Shown here one piece after another: positions 9,026 through 17,768 of a DNA stretch of 64,000 nucleotides. The translations under genes and the position numbers were made by a program. The DNA lies in assembly GCA_963728165.1 (NCBI GenBank), contig CAVSIY010000006.1, positions 1,116,001-1,180,000 of the forward strand. Direction: 5' to 3'. The notes beneath the pieces were generated by a model. It saw nothing but the letters and a program-made list of their open reading frames with translations. It ran no database searches and was not told the DNA's origin. Source of the stretch: Hyphomicrobium_A sp963728165 (lineage in GTDB: Bacteria; Pseudomonadota; Alphaproteobacteria; Rhizobiales; Hyphomicrobiaceae). Numbering within the stretch: position 1 is the first letter of the stretch; each line of letters starts with the position of its first letter.

Positions 9026-9364
9026 GTGCCCAGGGTCGTAGAGTATCTGAACGCTCGAGGGACCTCTCCTTACGCGGCATGGTTCGGCACCCTTCCGGCG
9101 GAAGCCGCCGCGAAAATCACGGTGCATGTGCTCCGGCTCGAGCAAGGGAACATGTCCAACGTCGCCCCCGTCGGTGAAGGCGTCTTGGAAAAGAAGATCG
9201 ACTATGGCCCCGGCTACAGGATCTATTTCGGGCAAGACGGCCGGGATTTGATCGTCTTGCTGGGCGGCGGCTCGAAGAAGGGCCAGCCGGCCGATATAGC
9301 GGCCGCCAAGGAGCTCTGGAAAGACTACAAGGCGCGAAAGCGCCAGCTGCAGAAGAAGAAGTGA
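9026..9364 (+). CDS. RelE/ParE-superfamily toxin (HigB-like, HI1419 type)
   Basis: 112 residues from a GTG at 9026, with AAAGG a few bases upstream. An ATG at 9024 is out of frame. The body RVVEYLNARGTSPYAAWFG, then GEGVLEKKIDYGPGYRIYFG and LIVLLGGGSKKGQPADIAAA is the standard core of addiction-module killer proteins, with the conserved basic and Tyr residues in GPGYRIYFG. These toxins cleave mRNA at the ribosome. The gene overlaps the downstream antitoxin by four bases (GTGA), the toxin-first order of HigBA. It may be under negative autoregulation by the pair, but no operator is identified. Confidence 0.87.
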   Translation: MPRVVEYLNARGTSPYAAWFGTLPAEAAAKITVHVLRLEQGNMSNVAPVGEGVLEKKIDYGPGYRIYFGQDGRDLIVLLGGGSKKGQPADIAAAKELWKDYKARKRQLQKKK

Positions 9365-9696
9365 AGGATAGCATGGCACTGACGCGCGACTTCAAGGAGA
9401 CGGTTCGGGCCCGCGCCGCGCAGGACGGGGCCTTTCGCCGTGCGCTCCTGCAAGAGGCCATCGACGCGATGCTGGAAGGCGACGTCACGACCGGCAAAGC
9501 CATCCTGCGAGACTTCATCAATGCGACGGTGGGCTTCGAGGAATTGGGCGCCGCGACCAAGAAGTCGCCGAAGAGCCTGATGCGCATGCTCGGAGCCGCC
9601 GGCAATCCGCAAGCGAACAATCTCTTCGAGGTTCTGGCCTTCCTGCAGAAAGAGGAGAAGGTGCGGTTGACGACGCAAGCGACGCGCGTGCGTTGA
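9361..9696 (+). CDS. antitoxin / DNA-binding partner of the upstream toxin
   Basis: 111 residues. The start is a GTG at 9361 overlapping the toxin stop, or an ATG at 9373 giving MALTRDFKETVRARA. The C-terminal half contains a helix-turn-helix-like segment (FINATVGFEELGAATKKSPKSL then MRMLGAAGNPQANNLFEV), as in transcriptional regulators paired with HI1419-type toxins. It should bind and neutralise the toxin and repress the pair. A ruined DUF1801 fragment begins 65 bases after its stop. Confidence 0.82.
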   Translation: MKDSMALTRDFKETVRARAAQDGAFRRALLQEAIDAMLEGDVTTGKAILRDFINATVGFEELGAATKKSPKSLMRMLGAAGNPQANNLFEVLAFLQKEEKVRLTTQATRVR

Positions 9697-9760
9697 GCGC
9701 TGCCCGCGCTGCCCCGCGCGCTTGCGCGAGGGTTGGGGTAGGGGCAACCGCCTCGGCCGC

Positions 9761-9842
9761 TGCGCGTCGGCCTCGTGGATGAGCTTGCGGACGCGCGCGA
9801 GCGTCTCGCCACGCAATAAGAGAGTGCCGCGATGCGCGTCGC
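9761..9842 (-). pseudogene. fragment of a second DUF1801 gene
   Basis: Positions 9761-9810 match 8614-8663 inside the intact DUF1801 gene with one mismatch over 50 bases, in the same orientation, and weaker similarity runs to about 9842. The remainder of the gene is missing and stop codons follow. The surrounding stretch 9697-10052 holds no convincing complete gene. Confidence 0.7.
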
Positions 9843-10052
9843 CGGCTTCCGGATTGGTCCGGTCCCCCTCAACTCCCTGGAGACCCCAAGACCAGCGATA
9901 CCGGAAACCGACTTACTGATCCGTCGTCGGGACTGAAGATGGAGACGGATAAGACTGCCAAAGCCGCCCTCGGCCAAGCCAACAAGCCGCGCCACAAAGC
10001 CATGCGCTCGAAACCCGCGGCTGAGAGGCCCGATCCCGTCGCCAAGACGCTC

Positions 10053-10826
10053 CTACGCCCGGACATTGCAGGTCCGTCGGCACTTCTTGTAATGCGGCCG
10101 TTCAGCAGGATGGGATATACGCGGCTGACACATCGGAAGCGGAAATGCTTCCCATTGTGCAAACTCTTCGAGCGTGGCCGTGCTCAAGCGGACGGCCTTT
10201 CTGAGATTGGGGAGGTCGTACCGAAACCGCATATACTAAAGCGGTGGTTGCAGGAGATCAGGGGCAAACTGCACGCACGAAATCGACGAACCTCCATCTA
10301 GCCACGTGAGCCCCGAAATGGCCGCGATTGGATCGAGCAATTCCGGCGAACTGTATCTGCCCCGGATCAAGTTCACAAGTTCTGGAAACGGGTCCTCGAC
10401 CTGCTCAACAGGTGTTGAAGCCGACCACCATTCTACCGATGCGGTCTCAATAGCTGAAACGAGCATCAACCATGAAGCGATGTGATCCAAAGCGGCGATC
10501 CAAATGGCCTGCTGATACTGCCTAGCCGCTTTGATCAGAGTGTTCGTTTGGTTTAGCGGTTCGATCCGGAAAGCTATGCAGCGGCTGAAGGTGCGCATTG
10601 AGATTGACTGGTTCCTTCAGGCGCGGGACCTGCGTTCGGCCTTCGAGCAAGAGCTGCGGATCAAGTCTGCCACCGGCACGAAGAGGGCGACCGAATTGGT
10701 CTCCGTCCTTTGTAAGCTGCCTATTTGCACCACCGGCTATAATCTCGCGCCAAGAAACAGAGACGCGATGGCAGCGATCTCATCCAAATAATCACCCCCA
10801 TGTAGTGCTCGAGAGTCATCTTCCAT
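10053..10826 (-). pseudogene. decayed HEPN-like (RX4H) protein gene
   Basis: Coherent protein pieces can be read in succession on the minus strand but in changing frames. They are GGDYLDEIAAIASLFLGAR, then FGRPLRAGGRLDPQLLLEGR, then NTLIKAARQYQQAIWIAALD and SWLMLVSAIETASVEW, then RWRFVDFV, then RSKSLHNGK, then AFPLPMCQPRISHPAERP. The order matches a widespread family with a C-terminal RSKALHGG-type motif followed by FPxPMC, where R-x4-H is the HEPN ribonuclease signature. At least five frame changes plus stops are needed, far above the indel rate elsewhere in the window, so this is called a pseudogene. The ATG at 10826 would be the original start. Confidence 0.62.
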
Positions 10827-10841
10827 AGGAAGTTGAGGCGC

Positions 10842-11739
10842 TCAGGCGGTGCCTTCGTAGTGATGGCTCACCCGGGCGACGACGGCGGGTTTGAGTGCCT
10901 TGCTCGGATCACTACCCGCATGCGCGACCGTGTTCACGAACGCATAGGGGCCCATGTCAGGCATTTCCCCCCTGACCCACGTCGGTGAACAGCGTGGCTT
11001 CTGTTGCGCCCTGCCAAGGCTCGTCACGTCGGAGGCGTTGCCAATTCTCGTAGATGTAGCTTGCAGAGACCGTTGAGTTTGCTTGTGTAGCGGCCGTGGT
11101 ACTTGCGGGCGTTACTCCCGTGCGCATTGCTGTGCCTCCGTTGGGCCGATATGCACCGCGCCACAGCAATCGAGGCTCGCCCTCACCCCTCCGCCGCCGC
11201 GCCCGCCGCAGCCTGATGAAGCCGTAGAAAAACCCAAGCCACAGCACGATCGAGAGGCCGTAGAAGACGATCACGCGCAGCGACCACAAGGGCCAAGAGC
11301 CGGCGTGGCCGATGGCGATCACGTTGGGGTACTTGGACAAAAGCGTGGAGCGCCACCGGTTCCACAGCAGCGTCATTTCCGTGTTGCGATCCTGGGCGGT
11401 CTTGGCGTCGTTGAAGACCCGCTCGCTGTTGCGCTTCAACCACCACCAGGAATCGTCGTTGATCAGCTCCATCCCCCGGTCGGACCGGTTGCGCATGTAG
11501 ATGTATTCGATGTCGGTCGTGTTGCCGCGCGAGTCGGGATCGCTGCGGCGCACTTCCGTTCCCGTGACGAGGCCGGTCGTCCACGTTGGACGTGCGTATT
11601 CCCATCCAAACCAGAGCGGCACACCCACCACGAGGGCAGCGATGGCCAGCAGGGGGCTGCCCCCGCGCCACAGAAAAAAGGCAAGCACCAGAACTGCGAG
11701 CAGGACGAGGTAACCGAAAGACAACCAAGCCTGGAGCAT
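10842..11739 (-). CDS. DUF1523-type membrane protein, frameshift in a homopolymer near the 3' end
   Basis: Two N-terminal hydrophobic helices (LSFGYLVLLAVLVLAFFLW and LLAIAALVVGVPLWFGW) lead into TEVRRSDPDSRGNTTDIEYI and DDSWWWLKRNSERVFNDAKT, resembling DUF1523. A further helix follows (VIVFYGLSIVLWLGFFYGF), then a cytosolic Arg-rich and Ala/Thr-rich tail. The plain frame stops at 10957. Dropping one base of the six-base C run at 10967-10972 fuses on GEMPDMGPYAFVNTV and ends at 10842 (298 residues), which is coding-like. Role unknown. It is divergent from prfA. Confidence 0.62.
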
Positions 11740-11857
11740 CGCTCAAACCTCACCTTGGGTTAGACTCGGGAAGCGGTCGAGCCGCCGTTTCAATGTAGTC
11801 GATCCGGCCGGGATTGAAGCGTTCATTCTCCTGCACCAGAAGAATTCGCTGAAGCTT

Positions 11858-11952
11858 GCGTGGGTCCCGGCCTGCGGCGGGATGACGTTGAAAGGAGGCG
11901 AGCGGCCGCTCGCCTCCTTCAACGTCATCCCGGCGCAGGCCGGGACCCACGC
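11858..11952. repeat. 95-bp near-perfect palindrome made of two inverted REP-like units
   Basis: The left arm (11858-11905) and right arm (11906-11952) are reverse complements, differing by one substitution and one extra A. The centre is AGCGGCCGCT with no real loop. Each arm contains GTCATCC...GGACCCAC as in the single unit at 8882-8911. It lies between the divergent DUF1523 and prfA genes. It could extrude as a cruciform or form a long RNA hairpin. It resembles bacterial interspersed mosaic elements moved by REP-associated transposases, but no such transposase is in the window. Confidence 0.85.
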
Positions 11953-12178
11953 CAGTCTCCGCAATGACAACGGCAGCGGGGAATATGGAGGTGGCCAGCT
12001 TGCGGGAGCAAGCCCGGTGCTGGCTCAGTCGATGCGGGAAGGATCCTCTAGATCGGGCCATCCCGGCCGGGCACCTATATACTAAGCCTTCAGTTGCATT
12101 TTTCCGACCGATGGGATTGGTTCCCCGGTTCGAGGAAGCGGCGCCGCAAGGCGCCCACAACCGTTCGCCACACACGCC

Positions 12179-13268
12179 ATGAGCACGATTCCCCAACAGA
12201 AGCTCGATAAGCTGGTCGCCCGCTGGAATGTGATCCAGGCCGAGCTCAACGCCGGCGTCAATCAGGCGGCGCGCACCAAGCTTACCAAGGAGTTCTCAGC
12301 CCTCAACCCGATCGTGGCGACGATCGACGCCCTGCGCGCAGCCGAGAAGGAGCGCGCCGATCTCGAGGCCCTCATCAAGGACCCCACCTCCGACAAGGAG
12401 ATGATCGCCATGGCCCGCGCCGACCTCGACGCGCTGGAGCCCAAGCGCGAGGAGCTCGAGCGCACGCTGCAACTGCAGCTGCTGCCCGAGCGATTCAGCC
12501 GACGAGAAGAGCGCAATTCTGGAGGTGCGCGCCGGAACGGGGGGCGACGAGGCGGCGCTGTTCGCGGCCGATCTGTTCCGCATGTACTCCCGCTACGCCG
12601 AGCTCAAGGGCTGGAAGGTCGAGATCATCTCTGTCTCGGAGAACGACCTCGGCGGCTACAAGGAGGTGATCGCCGCGATCTCGGGCGAGGGCGTGTTCGC
12701 CCGCCTCAAGTTCGAATCGGGCGTGCACCGCGTGCAGCGCATCCCCGAGACCGAGACCGGCGGGCGCATCCATACCTCGGCTGCCACCGTGGCGGTGCTG
12801 CCCGAGGCCGAGGACGTCGATATCGACATCAAGCCCGAGGACATCCGCATCGACACCATGCGCGCGGGCGGCGCCGGCGGCCAGCACGTCAACAAGACGG
12901 ACTCGGCCGTGCGCATGACGCATCTGCCGACCGGCATCATCGTCGTCTCGGCCGAGAAGTCGCAGCACCAGAACCGGCGGCTCGCCATGCAGGTTTTGCG
13001 CTCGCGCGTCTACGAGCTGGAGCGCGAGAAGGTGGACGCCGCGCGGGCGTCGGCGCGCAAGGGCCAGGTCGGCTCCGGCGACCGCTCGCAGCGCATCCGC
13101 ACCTACAACTTTCCGCAAGGGCGCGTCACCGACCACCGCATCAACCTGACGCTGCACAAGCTCCCCGCCGTGCTCGAAGGCACCGCGCTCGACGAGCTGA
13201 TCGATGCGCTCATCACCGATCATCAGGCGAGCCAGCTGGTGGCGATGGAGACCCATGCCGGTGCTTGA
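12179..13268 (+). CDS. prfA: peptide chain release factor 1, interrupted by a one-base frameshift
   Basis: Releases nascent chains at UAA and UAG stop codons. From the ATG at 12179 the coiled N-terminal domain reads normally to LQLQLLPERF. One extra T at about 12494 (GCGATtCAG) then shifts the frame, and the other frame continues ADEKSAILEV, GTGGDEAALFAADLFRMYSR. The PxT codon-recognition motif is present (RIPETETGGRIHTSA) and the catalytic GGQ is in RAGGAGGQHVNKTDSAVRM. Corrected length is 362 residues, as expected for RF1. It overlaps prmC, whose product methylates the GGQ glutamine. Confidence 0.94.
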
Positions 13269-14144
13269 TCTCAATGACAAGTGCGAAGCGGGCGAGCTCG
13301 TGCGTAGCGCAACGCGCGCGCTGGCCGAGGCCGGCGTCGAGACGCCGGGCCTCGACGCGCGCCGGCTGCTCGAGGCGGCGACGGGCCTCAGCGCGGCGCA
13401 GCTGATCGCGGGCCCGGATACGCCCGTTGCCGCCGCCGTTTGCGCGCGGTTTTGAGGAGATGATCCGGCGGCGCTGCGCGCGCGAGCCGGTCTCGCGCAT
13501 CCTCGGTGAGCGGGACTTCTACGGGCGCACGTTTGCCGTCACGCCGGCGACGCTCGATCCGCGCCCCGACAGCGAGACGCTTGTTTCGGCCGCGCTGCAG
13601 ATTGTCGACGAGCAAGGCTGGCGGGAGCGTCCGTTGCGCATCCTCGACGTCGGCACGGGAACGGGTTGCCTGTTGGTGACGCTGCTGGCCGAGCTGCCAC
13701 AGGCGACCGGTACGGCCGTGGATATTAACCCCGAGGCGCTCAAGCGTCGCGGCTGAGAATGCACGCGCCCACGGCGTCCTGACCCGCATGCAGGTGGCTC
13801 TGCACGACGCGTCAGAAGGCATTGAAGGGCCCTTTGATCTGCTTGTCTGCAACCCGCCCTACATCGCCTCGCGCGACATCGCCAACTTGTCCCCGGAGGT
13901 GCGCAACTTCGATCCCGTGCAGGCTCTCGATGGCGGCGCCGACGGGCTCGATCTCTACCGCGCGCTGATGCCGGCGCTCGCGCGTGTCGTGCCGAATGGC
14001 TGGGTGCTGTTGGAAGTCGGCGCCGGCCAGGCCGATGCCGTTGCGCAACTCTTGCGCGATACCGGCGCGGGGCGTGGACCCCCGCGGCGCTGGCGTGATC
14101 TGGGCGGGCACGAGCGTTGTGTGGCGCTGGAGATACAGTTGTAA
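13255..14144 (+). CDS. prmC: release factor glutamine methyltransferase, two one-base frameshifts
   Basis: SAM-dependent enzyme methylating the Gln of the release-factor GGQ motif. It starts at the ATG at 13255 inside the prfA 3' end (14-base overlap, translational coupling likely). Three frames must be joined: one extra T in the T run 13450-13453, and one extra C at 13745 (AAGcGTCGC). Corrected length is 295 residues. Motifs: the N-terminal helical domain (LDARRLLEAATG), ILGERDFYGRTF, SAM motif RILDVGTGTGCLLVTLL, and the catalytic LLVCNPPYIASRDI, where NPPY binds the target glutamine. Confidence 0.93.
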
Positions 14145-14539
14145 CGATGTCGCAAAGAAAGAGATTGATTTAGGCAGGTTCCGCGCTAGTCTGAAAACAG
14201 CCGTATTGATCGTGCGTCGCGCTTCGCTGTACGAACCTTGCGAAACCGCACGAATTGGGATTGCGAAGCAAGAGGACACGGGGCGCGTGAGCTCGTCCTC
14301 CTGCTCCCGCTAAAATGGCGATCGCTGGCGGCCTGGCGTGCAACGCCCTTTCCGATTGGATGTAGCGACGGCCGTTTAAGCGTCACGAGATTGAGACCAA
14401 GAGCGTGCGCCCGCAATCGCGCACATGAGCCTGGGATGGCAACGCCTGCCCTGAGGGTGGTGCAGTAAACGAGCAAGGCATCGCAGCCGAGGCTGGGGCG
14501 CAGGCTTTCACTTTTTCATCACGACCGAGAACGGAGCCA
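14145..14539. other. 395-base gap before the DUF4167 gene
   Basis: No convincing coding frame, RNA gene or clear sigma-70 promoter was recognised. It separates prmC from the DUF4167 gene and probably holds the promoter of the latter. Confidence 0.4.
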
Positions 14540-15271
14540 ATGAGGCAAGGACAGCAGAACCGCAGGGGTCGCGGGCGCAACCGCAAGGGACAAAGCCCGC
14601 TCACACGTAGTTTCGAAAGCACCGGGCCGGACGTGAAGATCCGCGGCACGCCGGCTCATATCGCAGAGAAGTACATGTCGTTGGCGCGCGACGCCTCGTC
14701 TTCCGGCGACCCTGTGCTGGCGGAGAACTATCTGCAGCACGCAGAGCACTACAATCGCATCATCATGGCGTTCCGCGAGCAGCACTTGGCGCAGGGCGGC
14801 GAAGTCATGAACGGCACGATGGGCCGTCGACCTTACATGATGCACGACCCCATGGATCCCAACGACGAGTACGGTGACGAGGACGGCGACGAGGGCGACA
14901 TGCAGCCGCCGCATCCCGGCATGCGTCAGCCCGAAGGGCAGCCCCGTGTCGACGGTCAGCGCTTCGAAGGCCAGCGCGGAGGCCACGATCAGCACCGCTA
15001 CCGCGATCGCCCTGATCGCCCCGAGCGGCAAGGCCGCCAGGGCGCCCCGGAGCGCGGTTTTGGTCAGCCACGACAGCAGACTGCCGAGGTCGGCACGGAC
15101 GCCGCCCCCGCACAGCCGAGCCCCGAAGGCCAGGCGCGGCGGCGCGAGCGGTTCACGCCGACGCACGAGCAACCCGAGTTCCTGCGCCGGCCCGTGCGCC
15201 GTCCGCGCCGGGAAGGTAACGGCGCTCCTGCCGACGCGAACGGCGTCGCCGAGGAGACCGAGCCGGAGTGA
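14540..15271 (+). CDS. DUF4167 domain protein
   Basis: 243 residues. The basic N-terminus MRQGQQNRRGRGRNRKG is followed by the conserved core (about 25-95) SFESTGPDVKIRGTPAHIAE, KYMSLARDASSSGDPVLAEN, YLQHAEHYNRIIMAF, which is the DUF4167 domain. The rest is acidic then Arg/Gln/Pro-rich and probably disordered, suggesting an RNA- or nucleic-acid-associated role, though none is proven. In Hyphomicrobiales this gene is a regular neighbour of prmC and clpB. Here an extra 3.1 kb separates it from clpB. Confidence 0.85.
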   Translation: MRQGQQNRRGRGRNRKGQSPLTRSFESTGPDVKIRGTPAHIAEKYMSLARDASSSGDPVLAENYLQHAEHYNRIIMAFREQHLAQGGEVMNGTMGRRPYMMHDPMDPNDEYGDEDGDEGDMQPPHPGMRQPEGQPRVDGQRFEGQRGGHDQHRYRDRPDRPERQGRQGAPERGFGQPRQQTAEVGTDAAPAQPSPEGQARRRERFTPTHEQPEFLRRPVRRPRREGNGAPADANGVAEETEPE

Positions 15272-15335
15272 GGGAGGCTGCCGGCTGCATAGCCGGCGCG
15301 GCCGTGTCGCCTCGACCAGCAATCCGGTGGCTCAC

Positions 15336-16109
15336 TCACGTCGGGGCGATGACCGCATCGCCCAGGGCCACGGTGCCATCCCGGACAATCCGCGCATAAA
15401 CGCCGAAATCGGCGTGGCCCCAGGTGCGCTGCAGCACCGCGGGGATCGCCATGTCGCGCTTGCCCGTCTCCGGATCGACGTCGGCTGCCGCGCAGCGTTG
15501 CGTGCGCGCAAAGACCTCCAGCTCGGCATCGCCTAAGCGTATCGTCTTGCCGATCCAGCCGAATTCATCCCAGGCGCTCAAGCCCTCGATCACGACGTTG
15601 GGGCGAAAGCGCAAGGGATTGAGCGGTGCTCTCGCGGCCCGTTCCAATTCGTGCAGGGACTCCAGGCTGATGATGTGCAGGCACTTTTCGGCCACGTCCG
15701 CAAAGTTGTGGCCCTCCGCAAAGACGATCTTCGGCGCTCCGCGCAGCTCGGCCCTCATGTAGGCTGCCAGGAACTGCTCGATCATCTTGCGCCCGAGCGG
15801 GGTGGAGAGCTGGCCGCGTGCGACCTGCTTGCCGTCGCGCAAGATCGTGAGCGTGTGCGTTGCATCGTCGAAGCGGGTTTTGAGGGTCGCGAGGCGCTCG
15901 TCGCGCATCAGCATCAGGAAGCTGATCTTGGGCAGGTGCTCGGGGTGCTCCGGATCGAAGCGTCTCGCTCCGTTCTCGATGGCGTAGATGCGGTCGAAGG
16001 GAGCGGCCTCTCCGACATGCAGCTCCATCTGCCCCACGGGCTCGGGCGACAAGCCTTTGACGGGATAGCGGTAGAGGCCGCGGACGCTCGCATTGGCTGC
16101 GTGCACCAT
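15336..16109 (-). CDS. MOSC domain protein
   Basis: 257 residues from the ATG at 16109. An upstream GTG/ATG at 16184 adds a non-conserved lead. The N-terminal beta-barrel domain begins ASVRGLYRYPVKGLSPEPV. The C-terminal MOSC domain contains FRPNVVIEGLSAWDEFGW and the conserved Cys in FARTQRCAAADVDPETGKRD. MOSC proteins handle molybdenum cofactor or sulfur transfer, and related two-domain proteins reduce N-hydroxylated compounds (mARC/YcbX type). The gene is on the opposite strand to DUF4167 and converges on it. Confidence 0.85.
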   Translation of the reverse strand: MVHAANASVRGLYRYPVKGLSPEPVGQMELHVGEAAPFDRIYAIENGARRFDPEHPEHLPKISFLMLMRDERLATLKTRFDDATHTLTILRDGKQVARGQLSTPLGRKMIEQFLAAYMRAELRGAPKIVFAEGHNFADVAEKCLHIISLESLHELERAARAPLNPLRFRPNVVIEGLSAWDEFGWIGKTIRLGDAELEVFARTQRCAAADVDPETGKRDMAIPAVLQRTWGHADFGVYARIVRDGTVALGDAVIAPT

Positions 16110-16367
16110 CGTCGATTCAACTCGGGCTGCCGCTTCCACGTGGGGTTGCGCCCCTTCTTCTGGGATTCGCCCGCACCATACCACGCCTCAGGCGGGAGCG
16201 GCGGCGTACGCCGCATTCCTCGCCGGTCGTGCAAGTCTTTGATCCGTGGATCACTTCGCTACGTCGCATCCGCAGAGGCAACGTCAGCATGCCGATAAAT
16301 TGCCTTGCCGCGGGGCGGCGTGTAGCTTAGCGCCGCCTGCACAGTGCAAGTAGGGGGACGTCAGGTC

Positions 16368-17768
16368 ATGTCGTTCAAGGAGATCAACGCGTTTCGTGGC
16401 AATTTCTTGATTGCGTTCGCCGGTGCGGCCCTCATCATTTTTCTGATCAAGATCACGCCGCTCCTTCTGCCTGCGAAGTACTATTTCAGCTTCTCCTCGC
16501 TGATGGGCTCCGACACGGAGCCCTTCATTGTCGAGCCGCCCGGCGTCACCGGGAAGAAATTGTGCGCGCTTCTGGAAAAGTACGACATTCCAAAGGATCG
16601 GTTCGCGCGCCAGATCGATTGCTCCTTGGATTACGTCAAGGAGACCAAGACCTCGCTTAAATCGCCGTTCTTGCCGCGGGAAAAGGACAAGATCTATTCC
16701 GTCGCCCTGCAGGGCGATCCGCAGCTGCGAAGCGACATTGCAGCGGCGCTGCAGTCGCCGGAGACCGCGCTGCCGACCGACGCCGACGTCAACGCCATCG
16801 TATCGCAGTCAGGCTCGGTCAGTCGCGCGTTCGACAAGCTGTTCCAGAGCTACAAGTCCAAGCTCGATGCGGTCGTCACCGGAGCGGTCAGCGAGAAAGT
16901 GAAGAACGAATTCGCTGCCGACTTGGAAGCCAGCAACCGCAGGCAGCAAAGCACCGCATCAGTGAGCGAAAACAACTCCGAGGAAGGCGGGGGCAACGGA
17001 CGTCAGTTGCCGGATATGACGAAGGCCAAGATACTCGAAGTCTATCATAACGCGGCACCACGCCTGAGCCCGGCGCAGTTGGCAAACGCGCTTTTCCCCA
17101 TCACCAAGAGCGAGGTCGATAAGGCGATCGAGGAGAGCTACGGCTGGTACGGCATCGATGACAGCCTCCTCGGCTACTACAAGCGCGAGCTGTCGGATGG
17201 GTTCGTGCACAATGTGCTGATGCAGGAGTTCAAAGCGAGCGGCCTCGACGTCAAGACCCCTGACGAGGAGCGAAGATTGATCTATGCCGAGATCAACAAG
17301 TCCTCTTGGGGCGACTACGTCGTAGCCATTCTGGTGCGGCTGGCGCCCGTCATATTGATCGGCATCTCGTTGGGAATTGTCTTTGGTCAAGCCGAGGTGC
17401 TGTCCATCGGCGTTTCCGGTGCCTTGGCGGCGTTCCTGCTCAGCTGGCCGCTGATGCTCATGTGGGACCGCCTGGTGCAGAGCAGCTGGCAAGACAAGAA
17501 GACCACCTTCCTCATGTTCTACGCCGCCTACATCGCAGCGTTTTTCATAACCGCACGGGCGAGCGCGCTCATCGGTGCGAAGATCCGCCAGAAGACGGCG
17601 ATCGGCGAGCGCATCGCCGCCACGGGGGCGGGTGGCACGGAGGTGGAGGCGATAAGCTGGGGCCGCATCAGCATGAATGTCGCTGCTTCAATTCTTGCCA
17701 ACGTCGCCGTCTATATCGGCAATGTCATCATTCCGTTGCAGGCGCTTGCTGACAACAAGCCGTCATGA
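16368..17768 (+). CDS. unrecognised multi-span membrane protein with a large extracytoplasmic domain
   Basis: 466 residues from the ATG at 16368, after a GGGGGA ribosome binding site. One N-terminal membrane helix (about 13-35, LIAFAGAALIIFLIKITPLL) precedes about 280 hydrophilic residues rich in charged helices, including a Ser/Asn/Gly linker (SENNSEEGGGNGRQ). At least four hydrophobic helices follow near 318-340, 343-366, 381-402 and 438-460. No known family was recognised. The stop overlaps the next start (ATGA), so the two genes form an operon. The pair lies between DUF4167/MOSC and clpB, an interval usually empty in relatives. Confidence 0.7.
   Translation: MSFKEINAFRGNFLIAFAGAALIIFLIKITPLLLPAKYYFSFSSLMGSDTEPFIVEPPGVTGKKLCALLEKYDIPKDRFARQIDCSLDYVKETKTSLKSPFLPREKDKIYSVALQGDPQLRSDIAAALQSPETALPTDADVNAIVSQSGSVSRAFDKLFQSYKSKLDAVVTGAVSEKVKNEFAADLEASNRRQQSTASVSENNSEEGGGNGRQLPDMTKAKILEVYHNAAPRLSPAQLANALFPITKSEVDKAIEESYGWYGIDDSLLGYYKRELSDGFVHNVLMQEFKASGLDVKTPDEERRLIYAEINKSSWGDYVVAILVRLAPVILIGISLGIVFGQAEVLSIGVSGALAAFLLSWPLMLMWDRLVQSSWQDKKTTFLMFYAAYIAAFFITARASALIGAKIRQKTAIGERIAATGAGGTEVEAISWGRISMNVAASILANVAVYIGNVIIPLQALADNKPS

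Noticed and set aside
10053..10232. Minus-strand 59-codon ORF (starting MRFRYDLPNLRKAV) as an independent small gene
   Set aside because: It contains the FPLPMCQP segment belonging to the C-terminus of the HEPN-like relic, so it is part of that pseudogene rather than a separate gene.
9939..10301. Plus-strand 120-residue open frame
   Set aside because: It is largely antisense to the HEPN-like relic, has no ribosome binding site and no recognisable features.
10531..10791. Plus-strand 86-residue open frame
   Set aside because: It is antisense to coherent fragments of the HEPN-like pseudogene, which explain the composition better.
12055..12083. Promoter for prfA based on TATACT at 12078
   Set aside because: The -10-like word has no acceptable -35 element at 16-18 bases.
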